A stretch of 64,000 nucleotides of DNA from Cercis canadensis (taxonomy: Eukaryota > Streptophyta > Magnoliopsida > Fabales > Fabaceae): contig QAOA01004738.1 of the NCBI GenBank assembly GCA_003255065.1, positions 186,001-250,000 on the forward strand. Direction: 5' to 3'. The notes below the pieces were generated by a model that was not told the origin of the DNA, ran no database searches, and saw only the letters and a program-made list of their open reading frames with translations. Shown in pieces: positions 12,733 to 24,498 of this stretch; positions within the stretch are counted from its first letter, which is position 1, and every line of letters begins with the position of its first letter. The position numbers and the translations under genes were made by a program.

Positions 12733-14965
12733 TGTATACACCATATTTTATCCGAGTATTTTTTTGTGGCATAAAAAAAAAAATGATGAATGATAATTTT
12801 TGAAAAGATGAAAGTTCTAATTTTTTATTATTACTTTTTATATTTTTATTTGGGCCTTTGTAATAAGGCAAAATCTAGCTTAATTCATTGTTAATCTAGC
12901 CTATTTAAATGTCATAAGTGAAATAAAAATAAAAATATTGATAACAAATTTAAACGTGAAATGCATGCAACTAACGTGTCCTAAATCCTTCCACCCATTT
13001 CTTGCATATGGTGCCCTCTGGGATTGTGCTTATCCTTACCTAGGAACGATAGAGTGGGTCATCTGATATGCAGATAGATCGCCCTATCCCTCCATGGTAG
13101 GTAAGGGGCCTATGGATACTAAGTGAACAATCACATTCTTAAACGTTATGTAAATGTATGATTTTAAGCTTTACAATATTTGTCCTTGTCCAATAAGGGA
13201 GGGGGACATAATTGGCAAATGTAATCAAAATAAACAAAAGCTCTCCGAGCCTCCGAATCACCTTATGGTTTTGCTAATGGCCCAAGAATTGTGACTCCTT
13301 CTCACATGGAACACATATTACTTGGCTCAAAATAAGAAATTAAAGATTACATATGCATAAGCAATTGAGCAGCCACAACACATCACAATAAATAACAAGA
13401 TAAAACAAGTAACATGTCAACTTATAGTGAAAATGCATACAATACTAAAGCACATGTGGCAGCCATTAAAAGTCAAAATAAAACCATGAAAATGACATGC
13501 AAAGTAAGGCAACAACATTTAGTTAAACAAGGCAATCAACATACACTCCTAATTAACATTCAAATGGTTCCAAAAAGAAAGAAATGACAGCAAGTAAACA
13601 TAAGGCAAAAGAAAGAAAAATAGAACAGCAAAGACGGAAAACCAAACATAAAGCAGGGGAAAATTGTAAAGAAATCTGGGAATGCATGTCAATGTGACTT
13701 GACCCAAAAATTTTACATGTCATAGAAAAAGGTCTTATGGTTCTAAAGAATCAAAAATCATACAAAATTGAGCTCCGATTTGAGTGATTGTTATCTTGTT
13801 AAAACCGTAAGACGTGTGTCTTCCATATGTGAAATTTTCTGATTTTTTGCATATCTCCCTTGCTCCCAATTTTAGTTTGAATATGACTGCTTATTTCTAT
13901 ACCATTGCAGCTGCCATGGCCCATTTTCACAGTTATTATGTTATGCCTTCATGTAGTTGTTCCATGCATTTTACTTCACTGTTTTGTGCATTTTTCGTTA
14001 TTGTTGCCATATTTTTCTACTGTTTTGTGTCTAATTACCCTACTATTTTGGCATATTTACACTATCATCTTGGTACATTCCTGCTGCCATTTTAGTGCAT
14101 TTTATCCCTGTTGTTCTAGGCATGTTTGGTGGCTATTTGGATTTATTTTTTGTCACTGTTTTGACCTTAAAGTAATGTTTGTTTAGGTTATTTTGGTCAC
14201 TGTTTTGATGTTAAAATGATAATTATTTGGGTTTAATTTTATCAATGTTTGATTTGATATTGCGACTTACATTCAATTTTCATGTTTGGACATTTTTCCT
14301 TGAGCTTTTAATGTTAATACTTGAGGATTTTGGCAAGTTGAGAATTTGATCTTGAAGGACTAATCGATATATTGGAGCTTGAGGATTATTTCATCACTGC
14401 TTTACGTTTGTAATTCAGCTCCCATCCCCTAATCTTTGTATCATCATGCATAACATTTAGGGATTATTGTTAGGGTTTACAAAATCTATAGGCCTTTTGT
14501 CTATCATGGAACGATAAGAATGACTCGGTCCTATATGTGATGGGTCTATTTTATCTGACCTAGACAAAGATAAGTGCCACCCGACAGGCATAATATGTTA
14601 AGAATGGGTGGAAGGATTTGAACCTGTTAGAATTCATGCATGCCATGTTTATTTTCCGCAATTGATTAGTGAATGTAGCGTTTATTTTAAGAATAAATAA
14701 AGTATATTTTTTGCCACATTTTGTCTTATTCTTTGCATAGCTAATCTAGGGTAATCGTATTTAGACTGATGTTGTGGGGTGCCTAACACCTTCCCCAGAC
14801 ATAAACAGACTCCTGGACCAATCTCTGGTACACATACCATTTTAAAAAAAAATAAAAAGGGTTTTCAATTGTACCCTATTTTCTAAAATAATTGGTGACG
14901 ACTCCTGTTTTTATTAAATTTGGTTGACCATCCGTGTTGCAGCTGCCTCCGGGCACATTGTGACA
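12733..14965 (+). repeat. Ogre-type solo LTR inserted in the L6 pseudogene
   Basis: It is flanked by the perfect 5-base duplication atcct (12728-12732 and 14966-14970). It begins TGTATACACCATATTTT, similar to the TGTGGACACTATATTTC start of the Ogre-type LTR on the other strand at 43199. It ends with the conserved block (gggtaatcgtatttaga, gggtgcctaacaccttcc, ggtgacgactcc, cacattgtgaca). No primer site follows. It contains a segment in reverse orientation (12960-13770) and a module copy near 13768. Confidence 0.85.
12960..13770 (-). repeat. Inverted Ogre-type LTR segment inside the solo LTR
   Basis: Read in reverse complement this follows the plus-oriented LTRs at 46600-47165 and 11880-12120 block by block: the fcc-to-Mg-like cue words are the runs ggtaaggggcctatggat, gcatatgcataagcaattg (as complement) and ctaattaggagtgtatg. 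It runs opposite to the LTR sequence on both sides of it. Nested insertion of a second truncated LTR, or local inversion, would both give this picture. Confidence 0.7.
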
Positions 14966-15120
14966 ATCCTAACAAGATGTGAAAATCCAAGATTCAAAAC
15001 CAAATCTTTTCCTTGTAACATAGCATGATACCCAACACCAACCAGATAAAGTTTCTTTTCAAAACCTTTAGATACTCCAATCACCATGTTGTTTGTAAGT
15101 GTCCTAAACACTTAATTTGC
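14966..15120 (-). pseudogene. RPL6: Plastid-type ribosomal protein L6 pseudogene, middle part
   Basis: On the minus strand the reading [20 protein letters not shown] then [21 protein letters not shown] and SHLVR matches the central part of plastid uL6. Just upstream the expected ANQMHGLFRTL region is eroded: the codon after LAN is a stop and three residues are missing. Upstream again, a GT-type splice donor pattern is visible at 15565-15566 (TTAG|gtatgt), so 15567-15600 may be a stub of the preceding exon with an intron of roughly 430 bases. That exon call is weak. Together with 12532-12732 this is one disrupted nuclear gene copy. Confidence 0.82.
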
Positions 15121-15600
15121 AAGCCACTTAAGAGTCAAATATATGCATATCAAAGACTGGAATATAATTATAAGAAAAACTTAGAAGGGTAAGGTAAAAG
15201 GAATTCATGATTATACATGTTGTCCTACTTTAAGATTTCTTCAATTCTTTGATTGGTCCTCTATAACTACAGCCATTTAAAACCTATTCGGAATGAAAAA
15301 AAGACCATGACTCCTAACCCACCTTTTAGAGAGAGAGAGAGAAAGACGAAAGCAAGAAGCTAAAGTCACAATCAAAATCTTGTTAGCAAAACAAAAAGTA
15401 TTTGTAGATTAAGAATATATAACTGAAAATCAAAGCCACAATCAAAACCATTCAAAAAAAAATTAAAAATTTAAAAGCTTTTTGCCAACATAATATATAG
15501 TGTAGTCTTAAAATTGATGATAAAACTAACACAAGTAAGTATGAGAATAAAGACAGGATAACATACCTAAGTTACCCAATTGTTCCACGGCCTCTACACC

Positions 15601-16951
15601 TGATATTTGCCAATTATGCTTATAAAATCCATGCTTTGTCCATACATTCATACCCGCATTTGAGTTCAATTTGTCTTAAACATGGTACTTAATTCCACTA
15701 TTTGTGTTTCAGGTGTTTCTATGGAGCAAAAAATCAAAAGAATTTGAAGTGCAAACAGGAGACATGGCTCACACACGGCTGTGTGTGTGCCCATGTCCAG
15801 CATCTAGAAAGCCCTGCTCCAGTTTAATGAGAAACACGACTAGGATTTTTGAACAACACGCCCGTGTTGGTGCCGTGTTCAGTGTCCAAAGACACTCTGA
15901 GATGAACACCCATGCAGCATAAATGGACATGGCCTTGTTTGGAGCTGTGTTTTCAATCCAGAAAAGGCAACTTAAGTGACACGCTCAGCAACCATAAGTG
16001 AACACGGCCATGTCCAGGCCGTGTTCAAGCCTGTGAAGGAGAAACCCTAGAATTCGAAGCAGTATATATTTGAACCTAATGGGGAAAGCAGATATCTGGA
16101 CAGTCGAACATTTAGGCTTCTGGGGGAGACACCAGAGGGCAGGTGTGGTAGGAGCACTTTGGAGGCTTGGAGAGGATCAAGATAGAAGATCAACCCCTTG
16201 AAAGAATTCATGAGAATGAGTTTTTCTGATTCTATCTTGTCTTCTCTGTATTTTGTTGATTCAGATTTTTTCATGAACTAATTTGTAAAGGTTTAGATAG
16301 GATGAACCCTAGAACTACATCTGTACTCTTCTCCTTTTGATTTAATGAGAATACACCTTTCATTTATTGGAATTGTCTATGATTTTTATTTGTGTTGAGT
16401 TGATGAACCTAGCCATTGATTTAGCACCAGATTTCAGTTTATAGATTGAGAAATTGTAAATTCAATAGGATCACTTGTAGGCAATGGGATTTGTTTGGAA
16501 TCACTAGAGATAGGATTCACATAAGTCTTTTGATTTAAGTCAATGTACTAAGGGAACTTGCAGAACACGAACTAATGCATTCTTGGGGGTTTTGATTAGG
16601 AAGAAATTTCAGTCAATCAACCTAGGAATAGATGTCTTATTGCTTGAGAAAGATTAAGGCATAATTCAAGAATTTCCATCAGTCTAAGTAAAGATTTGGT
16701 GATCATTGAGTTAAAGATGAAAGTGCAATGTTAGATTCTAGGGGAATTCTTATATAGACCTATCCTTATACATTGATAAATTCATTGAATTCATTGTTAA
16801 TATTTTCTTGTCTTGTTTACTTTAGTTTAGATTAAGTAGTTCATTTAACCCACAATTCTGAGATTAGATAATAGAAAAAGGATTACTACTAATAGTTATA
16901 GTTCCTCGTGGGAATGATATCCGTACTTGATTAAGCTATTCTACAAAGCGA
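15601..16951 (+). repeat. Solo LTR of an unassigned Ty3-type family, first assembled copy (cut by the N)
   Basis: It begins TGATATTTGCC right after acacc (15596-15600). It contains the acacggccatgtccaggccgtgttc-type arms (around 15775-15800 and 16000-16030) common in plant Ty3 LTRs, and the ttcctcgtgggaatgatatcc block near its end. It is cut at 16951. The complete version is 18118-19538. Confidence 0.75.
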
Positions 16952-16952
16952 N

Positions 16953-17483
16953 TTTGTATCATCATGCATAACATTTAGGGATTATTGTTAGGGTTTACAA
17001 AATCTATAGGCCCTTTGTCTATCATGGAACGATAAGAATGACTCGGTCCTATATGTGATGGGTCTATTTTATCTGACCTAGACAAAGATAAGTGCCACCC
17101 GATAGGCATACTATGTGAAAAATGGGTGGAAGGATTTGAACCTGTTAGAATTCATGCATGCCATGTTTATTTTCCGCAATTGATTACTGAATGTAGCGTT
17201 TATTTTAAGAATAAATAAAGTATATTTTTTGCCACATTTTGTCTTATTCTTTGCATAGCTAATCTAGGGTAATCATATTTAGACTGATGTTGTGGGGTGC
17301 CTAACACCTTCCCCAGACATAAACAGACTCCTGGACCAATCTCTGGTACACATACCATTTAAAAAAAAAATAAAAAGGGTTTTCAATTGTACCCTATTTT
17401 CTAAAATAATTGGTGGCGACTCCTGTTTTTATTAAATTTGGTTGACCATCCGTGTTGCAGCTGCCTCCGGGCACATTGTGACA
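16953..17483 (+). repeat. Ogre-type LTR end, second assembled copy
   Basis: This is a near-identical repeat of 14435-14965, ending cacattgtgaca at 17483. It belongs to the 2.5-kb duplicated block. Confidence 0.8.
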
Positions 17484-17638
17484 ATCCTAACAAGATGTGA
17501 AAATCCAAGATTCAAAACCAAATCTTTTCCTTGTAACATAGCATGATACCCAACACCAACCAGATAAAGTTTCTTTTCAAAACCTTTAGATACTCCAATC
17601 ACCATGTTGTTTGTAAGTGTCCTAAACACTTAATTTGC
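17484..17638 (-). pseudogene. RPL6: Ribosomal protein L6 pseudogene middle part, second assembled copy
   Basis: It encodes the same protein segment as 14966-15120, identical in translation over the readable part (FRTLTNNMV to SHLVR). It is part of the block duplicated around the N at 16952 and is probably the other haplotype of the same locus rather than a second gene. Confidence 0.75.
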
Positions 17639-18117
17639 AAGCCACTTAAGAGTCAAATATATGCATATCAAAGACTGGAATATAATTATAAGAAAAACTT
17701 AGAAGGGTAAGGTAAAAGGAATTCATGATTATACATGTTGTCCTACTTTAAGATTTCTTCAATTCTTTGATTGGTCCTCTATAACTACAGCCATTTAAAA
17801 CCTATTCGGAATGAAAAAAGACCATGACTCCTAACCCACCTTTTAGAGAGAGAGAGAGAAAGACGAAAGCAAGAAGCTAAAGTCACAATCAAAATCTTGT
17901 TAGCAAAACAAAAAGTATTTGTAGATTAAGAATATATAACTGAAAATCAAAGCCACAATCAAAACCATTCAAAAAAAAATTAAAAATTAAAAAGCTTTTT
18001 GCCAACATAATATATAGTGTAGTCTTAAAATTGATGATAAAACTAACACAAGTAAGTATGAGAATAAAGACAGGATAACATACCTAAGTTACCCAATTGT
18101 TCCACGGCCTCTACACC

Positions 18118-19538
18118 TGATATTTGCCAATTATGCTTATAAAATCCATGCTTTGTCCATACATTCATACCCGCATTTGAGTTCAATTTGTCTTAAACAT
18201 GGTACTTAATTCCACTATTTGTGTTTCAGGTGTTTCTCTGGAGCAAAATATCAAAAGAATTTGAAGTGCAAACAGGAGACATGGCTCACACACGGTCGTG
18301 TGTGTGCCCATGTCCAGCATCTAGAAAGCCCTGCTCCAGTTTAATGAGAAACACGACTAGGATTTGTGAACAACACGCATGTGTTGGTGCCTTGTTCAGT
18401 GTCCAAAGACACTCTGAGATGAACACCCACGCAGCATAAATGGACATGGCCTTGTTTGGAGCTGTGTTTTCAATCCAGAAAAGGCAACTTAAGTGACACG
18501 CTCAGCAACCATAAGTGAACACGGCCATGTCCAGGCCGTGTTCAAGCCTGTGAAGGAGAAACCCTAGAATTCGAAGCAGTATATATTTGAACCTAATGGG
18601 GAAAGCAGATATCTGGATAGTCGAACATTTAGGCTTCTGGGGGAGACACCAGAGGGCAGGTGTGGTAGGAGCACTTTGGAGGCTTGGAGAGGATTAAGAT
18701 AGAAGATCAACCCCTTGAAATAATTCATGAGAATGAGTTTTTCTGATTCTATCTTGTCTTCTCTGTATTTTGTTGATTCAGATTTTTTCATGAACTAATT
18801 TGTAAAGGTTTAGATAGGATGAACCCTAGAACTACATTTGTACTCTTCTCCTTTTGATTTAATGAGAATACACCTTTCATTTATTGGAATTGTCTATGAT
18901 TTTTATTTGTGTTGAGTTGATGAACCTAGCCATTGATTTAGCACCAGATTTCAGTTTATAGATTGAGAAATTGTAAATTCAATAGGATCACTTGTAGGCA
19001 ATGGGATTTGTTTGGAATCACTAGAGATAGGATTCACATAAGTCTTTTGATTTAAGTCAATGTACTAAGGGAACTTGCAGAACACGAACTAATGCATTCT
19101 TGGGGGTTTTGATTAGGAAGAGATTTCAGTCAATCAACCTAGGAATAGATGTCTTATTGCTTGAGAAAGATTAAGCCATAATTCAGGAATTTCCATCAGT
19201 CTAAGTAAAGATTTGGTGATCATTGAGTTAAAGATGAAAGTGCAATGTTAGATTCTAGGGGAATTCTTATCTAGACCTATCCTTATACATTGATAAATTC
19301 ATTGAATTCATTGTTAATATTTTCTTGTCTTGTTTACTTTAGTTTAGATTAAGTAGTTCATTTAACCCACAATTCTGAGATTAGATAATAGAAAAAGGAT
19401 TACTACTAATAGTTATAGTTCCTCGTGGGAATGATATCCGTACTTGATTAAGCTATTCTACAAAGCGATAGGTACACTTGCTTATAGTGTTTGTAGTATT
19501 GATTTTAATTGAATACAATTCTAAATCGAAACACATCA
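18118..19538 (+). repeat. Solo LTR of an unassigned Ty3-type family, complete
   Basis: It is flanked by the perfect 5-base duplication acacc (18113-18117 and 19539-19543). It begins TGATATTTGCC and ends cgaaacacatca, about 1.42 kb. It contains inverted cacacggtcgtgtgtgtg and acacggccatgtccaggccgtgtt patterns and the cctcgtgggaatgat block. No internal region is present. It may interrupt the upstream part of the L6 pseudogene. Confidence 0.88.
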
Positions 19539-19543
19539 ACACC

Positions 19544-19799
19544 AAAAATTATTAAACTTGGAATGTGTGTCACATAAAGAACTTGAGGCAAACTGGTATA
19601 AATATTTGATAGATACTCATAGGTGTCCATTTTGGACCAATTTCAACATCAAAAGCTTCAAGAAAGCTTAATTGTAAAGCAAGGAAGGGAACAAAAAAAA
19701 GACCCTTTAATTTGACTACATTACATTTGGAAAGGGCATTAAACTATTTTAGGCAATTATAGCATAACTTTGAGAACTTGAGGCAAAGCCAAAATATTT
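19544..19799. other. No gene seen
   Basis: AT-rich sequence between the solo LTR and the receptor kinase fragment. No conserved coding motif was recognised on either strand. Confidence 0.5.
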
Positions 19800-20310
19800 T
19801 TAAACCCATTTTAGTTTTAGAAATAGACTAAACTGGTACAAAGCTTGCTTAGAGGATGTTGAAATATTCTTTATAGCTATGATTTTTAGAGGATTTGATA
19901 TGATGCCTCTATAAACACTACCAAATCCGCCTCTGCCCACAAGATTTTCTATACTGAAGATGCATGTAGCCTTTGACAATTGCTTGTAAGTGAACATCTT
20001 GGGGATATATGCAGTTCTCCTTGATAGGTTTTCTATATCTTCTTTCTTGTTACTACTCTTATTACCTTTTCTCAAAGTTTCCCAAACAAATAGAAGTGAG
20101 CTTAATAACACCACCAGCAATGGTATGAAAATTATTGGTATGGTCTTGATGGTATCATGTTTAGTGGGTTTAACAGTTTGAAAGGGAAGTGGCACTGATG
20201 TGAATACCCAGTTGGAGACCTTATGGTTTTTTGGCAAAGTTTTTCCTGTGGAGGCTGTGAAACCTTAGCCTTAATAGTGCAGATCCTTATATTGAGTGGA
20301 ATTTGAAATT
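19800..20310 (-). pseudogene. L-type lectin receptor kinase pseudogene (lectin end, membrane segment, kinase start)
   Basis: On the minus strand, about 20273-20210 reads GFTASTGKTLPKNHKVSNWV, the last strand of a legume-type lectin domain. A hydrophobic membrane segment follows (IIFIPLLVVLLSSLLFVW, about 20140-20085). Then comes the juxtamembrane YIPKMFTYKQLSKAT and the kinase glycine loop GRGGFGSVYRG with the AIKNIS lysine region. Such proteins are plasma-membrane receptors with an extracellular lectin domain and a cytoplasmic Ser/Thr kinase. Here the kinase ends just after subdomain II, and in-frame stops sit upstream in the lectin part, so this is a short dead fragment of a protein normally near 650-700 residues. 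Confidence 0.8.
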
Positions 20311-21216
20311 CAAATATGAAATTTCAATAAGGAGCTAAAAAATGATATATGAGAAAGCAATAAGCATTGATTATGCAATTTCTACAATGGCAAATAGTAA
20401 GGAAATTAACATTATAATTTTTATGAATGAAAAAGCTGAAAAAAGAACTAACAAAGGAAATAAGCATTACTATAAGTCACTATTCCATTGATTCAGCGCA
20501 TAGAATCTAACAAAAAATAAAATGCTTTAAACTCGAAGAGATAGAGCATATGCATATTTGAAGCATAAAGAAGATGAATGAAATAGACAAAAAAAAAAAA
20601 GCAATCAAATCAAAGTTGTCAATAAGATGAAGCTAGAGGAATTATCACCAATTTTAACCCTTTAATCCAACTCTTAGAATGTTTTCAGAACTCTAATCAT
20701 CATGAGCCAAATGGTCCTTGCAACAGAAAGAAAATAGAAAAACTTAACAATCTATATGTTAAAGAGTAATATAGATAATAGAAAACTAAAATCGAAATAT
20801 AGATAATAAAAAATCCATACAATATGGTAAGAATCATAATTGAAAAGCACAAAAGAATATGAAAAATGTGAGACAGAGAAAGCACCATAAGAAGGAAAGA
20901 CACAGGAACCTTAGTTTACCTTTAAGTCACAATTGGAAGAGTCTAGACATCATACTAGATGACAAATATATGGTATCTAGTGTATTATACCTTCAAATGG
21001 TTTTTGTAGATAATGAAATGCCTACCTTGATATTCCAAGGAAAGCAACAACTAGCCAAGTTGTTCTCCCTCTTCTTTTTTTCGTGTGTGAGACATAAGGG
21101 GCTAAGGATCCTCTCTTTATATAGTTGTGGCATTAGGGTTAATAAGGAGACATGTACATGTGTATAATTTAAAATAATTATTCTCTTTAGGTTTTCCTAA
21201 ATCACTGAACTGTGTA
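20311..21216. other. AT-rich intergenic DNA, no gene seen
   Basis: Low-complexity AT-rich sequence with short A runs. Open frames here are short and show no recognised motif. Confidence 0.5.
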
Positions 21217-21586
21217 TTTGAATGGGTTTTGAATCATACTAACAAAATATCTCATTTATTTCGGTTCTCCAATCTTGGTAAATATTATTCAACTATTCCC
21301 ATAATTTTTCCATACTTTTTGTCAACAATAAATTAACTGATTATATGTTGCTAAAGTTCTGGCCAACAATCTCAAATTGATTGACGTTATAAAGGTAAAC
21401 TTTGAATGGGTTTTGAATCATACTAACAAAATATCTCATTTATTTTGGTTCTCCAATCTTGGTAAATATTATTCGACTGTTCCCATAATTTTTCCATACT
21501 TTTGGTCAACAATAAATTAATTGATTATATGTTGCTAAAGTTTTGGCCAACAATCTCAAATTAATTGACGTTATAAAGGTAAACTT
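21217..21586. repeat. Tandem duplication of a 184-base unit
   Basis: The units 21217-21400 and 21401-21586 both start tttgaatgggttttgaatca and end ttataaaggtaaac. They differ at only a few positions. No N separates them, so this may be a real local duplication. Confidence 0.88.
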
Positions 21587-22194
21587 TTACTTATCTGAAA
21601 TTAGTCAAATTTATACAAAAATGTCCTTCTCATAAAGTCTTTAGGTGTCACTATTGAATGCAAGAATTTTACTTTGCTTTGTATATCTTGTTAAAAGACA
21701 GGTGTAATACGTATGGCAATATAATATAGTGATCAAATGACTAAACATATCCACTAAATACAGAACACATAGCCCACTTTTTTGCCTTTCATTTATTAGT
21801 GGGTCAATTATGTATTTTTTTTTTAATTCTCCTATATAGCAACAAGTTTGAGACTTTGGGTTAGTAAAAGTAGTTATAAAAATACCATTTCTCCCAGTAT
21901 GTTATTTCCAAGAATGGTGGGTTTCCCTATTCTAGAATTTTGGCATTGATTTGGTTTGCTAATACTGTATTCGTTTATTTTGGTTTGCACATATTGTCTT
22001 ACCAATGTCTTAACATCTGTCAATTCAAAGTCAGTTTTAAAATGCTGCTTATAATTTAAACAAATTTAGAAACAAATTAAATGCTAATTCTATATGCATG
22101 CTCTCACCTAATTGTGCCACTTGTCACCACCTTGTTCAATAAATAAGGACACGTGTCATGCTCTCCTCAACTTGGTTTCTACTTTTATTATATA
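21587..22194. other. AT-rich intergenic DNA, no gene seen
   Basis: No coding motif was recognised. The right edge abuts the Helitron-like end at 22195. Confidence 0.45.
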
Positions 22195-22828
22195 CTAGAA
22201 GATTTTCCCACACCGATGTGAGGGCCGGTGGCAACGGCGCAATCCACTATTGCACCTCAACCTATTGTCTATCTTATACTTTAACTGGATATCCTTTAGA
22301 ACTTGAACAACACGATATAGCAATAGATATTGATTAGGAATTCAAAGTAAAATAGCAACAACTGAGTATTTTAACACTTGGCTTATAAGGCAATACAAAA
22401 AATTATTTTCTAGCATTACCATATACTTTGGTGTAGGCTTCCTCGCGGCATTATCATCAATTACTACTTTGTTTTCATCTCTCTTCCAATAATTTGTAGT
22501 TTCCTCTAAGACTTTTGGTTGTAATATTACCTGTTGCCTTGTACAATTAGGACAACATCCTTTTTGTATATATATATATATTAGGATTTTTTACATGTAC
22601 TTAAATTTTAGGCATATATTATTTTTATTAAGATGTAAACTTTATGTAAGAATGACATTTGTACAATCACTAATAATCATAAATCACAACAATTATCCTC
22701 TTAAAGATTCCCCAATGGTTAAACTTTGTGCACTCTAGGTGCCGTGTTCAAATTCCATTAGAACCAAGTGAGGCGCAATTATGGTATGGGTCTGATGGAC
22801 CAATAAAATAATTTGCAATAATTAAATG
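22195..22828 (-). mobile_element. Helitron-like non-autonomous fragment, first copy
   Basis: Read on the minus strand the sequence ends in a GC-rich hairpin (CCCTCACATCGGTGTGGG, rc of about 22210-22227) followed shortly by CTAG, with T as the next base. This fits the Helitron rule of a hairpin close to a terminal CTRR with insertion next to T. The 5' end was not found. About 440 bases (for example ccactattgcacctcaacc, aatttgtagtttcct and ttaggacaacatcc) are repeated in the same order at 22829-23280. Confidence 0.55.
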
Positions 22829-23340
22829 CTAGAGGATTTTCTTGGGCCGATGCACATGCTGGCAATGGCGGTGCAATCCACTATTGCACCTCAACCTATT
22901 GCCTATCTTATACTTTGATTTATAATTATAGTTCAAACAATACTGTTGGATATCCTTTAGAACATGGACAACATGATACAACAATAGATATGGATTGGGA
23001 ATTCAAAGTACAATAGCAACGACTGAGTGTTTTAACGCTTGGCTTACAGGCAATACAAAAAATTATTTTCTAGCATTATCATATACTCTGCGGAGGCTTC
23101 CTCGTGGTATTATCATCAATTACCACTTTGTTGCCATCCCTCTTCCAATAATTTGTAGTTTCCTGTAAGACTTTTGGTTGTAATATTACATATTACCTTG
23201 TACAATTAGGACAACATCCTTTTTGTGTATATATATATATTACGATTTTTTACATGTACTTAAATTTTACGCACATATTATTTTGTTATTTCATTATCCG
23301 TTCTTGTTCTATCCTAAATATTAACCACCGAAACTTTATT
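22829..23340 (-). mobile_element. Helitron-like non-autonomous fragment, second copy
   Basis: This is a diverged direct repeat of the preceding unit with the same internal order and the same minus-strand ending (hairpin region, then CTAG at 22829-22832). The hairpin is less perfect here. The sequence runs toward the assembly gap. Confidence 0.5.
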
Positions 23341-23428
23341 AGCCCACACGTTTACCTTTAAATAGGTAAGGGAATTTGGAATATAATTATACTTGTGCCA
23401 TCCTAATTATTATATATTATTACTATGT

Positions 23429-23950
23429 NNNNNNNNNNNNNNNNNNNNNNNNNNNNNNNNNNNNNNNNNNNNNNNNNNNNNNNNNNNNNNNNNNNNNNNN
23501 NNNNNNNNNNNNNNNNNNNNNNNNNNNNNNNNNNNNNNNNNNNNNNNNNNNNNNNNNNNNNNNNNNNNNNNNNNNNNNNNNNNNNNNNNNNNNNNNNNNN
23601 NNNNNNNNNNNNNNNNNNNNNNNNNNNNNNNNNNNNNNNNNNNNNNNNNNNNNNNNNNNNNNNNNNNNNNNNNNNNNNNNNNNNNNNNNNNNNNNNNNNN
23701 NNNNNNNNNNNNNNNNNNNNNNNNNNNNNNNNNNNNNNNNNNNNNNNNNNNNNNNNNNNNNNNNNNNNNNNNNNNNNNNNNNNNNNNNNNNNNNNNNNNN
23801 NNNNNNNNNNNNNNNNNNNNNNNNNNNNNNNNNNNNNNNNNNNNNNNNNNNNNNNNNNNNNNNNNNNNNNNNNNNNNNNNNNNNNNNNNNNNNNNNNNNN
23901 NNNNNNNNNNNNNNNNNNNNNNNNNNNNNNNNNNNNNNNNNNNNNNNNNN
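23429..23950. other. Assembly gap (522 N)
   Basis: A run of N. Sequence before it (acctttaaataggtaagg, then a Tat/Tta-rich run) resembles sequence after it (acctttaaataagacaag at about 24205, then the ATT microsatellite), so the gap probably sits inside a repeated microsatellite-bearing segment. Confidence 0.95.
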
Positions 23951-24245
23951 ATCTACAAGCACCAACAAGTCCAAATCTACAAAACATGTCTAAAAGCCAT
24001 AAAAATCACTAGAAACACACACTAAAAGACTAAGTATAAGAGAAACAAATAGTATAAAATAATGTGTTATCACTATGTATAAATTTAAAGTTAAAAATTT
24101 GAAGATAACAAAGAGAATTATTGCTTGAAGATATTAACTTTATGTTACCTGTTCTTATTACATCCAATTAACAACTACCCAAACCCTATCATTTCACCTA
24201 TTTACCTTTAAATAAGACAAGAAATTTGGAACATAATTATTTGCT
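23951..24245. other. No gene seen
   Basis: AT-rich sequence between the gap and the microsatellite. No coding or structural signal was recognised. Confidence 0.5.
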
Positions 24246-24428
24246 CATATTCTCATTATTATTATTATTATTATTACTATTACTACTATTATTATTATTA
24301 CTATTACTACTACTATTATTATTACTACTATTATTACTATTACTATTACTATTTTTTATTTTTATTATTATTACTACTACTATTATTATTATGACTATTA
24401 TTACAATTATTATTATTATTACTATTAC

Positions 24429-24464
<36 letters not shown>

Positions 24465-24498
24465 TATTACTATTATTATTATTATTATTATTATTACT
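24246..24498. repeat. Long ATT/ACT trinucleotide microsatellite
   Basis: About 250 bases consist almost entirely of att, act and tat triplets. The Ogre-type RT reading starts abruptly at its right edge, so the microsatellite marks the truncation point of that element. Confidence 0.95.

Larger units (their letters stand above)
14435..16951. repeat. 2.5-kb block, first copy (second copy after the N at 16952)
   Basis: 14435-16951 and 16953-19468 are near-identical in the same orientation, separated by a single N. The block starts inside the Ogre-type LTR and stops inside another solo LTR, so its ends match no biological boundary. About twenty single-base differences and a few small indels can be seen over 2.5 kb (around 1%), as expected for two haplotypes placed in tandem by the assembler. 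Confidence 0.85.

Noticed and set aside
15704-15922. Plus-strand cysteine-rich small open frame (and its copy at 18221)
   Set aside because: It lies within the solo LTR, and the cysteines come from the acacggccgtgtg arms. No signal peptide or conserved cysteine spacing.
23376-24025. Long open frames across the gap
   Set aside because: They consist of unknown residues from the N run.
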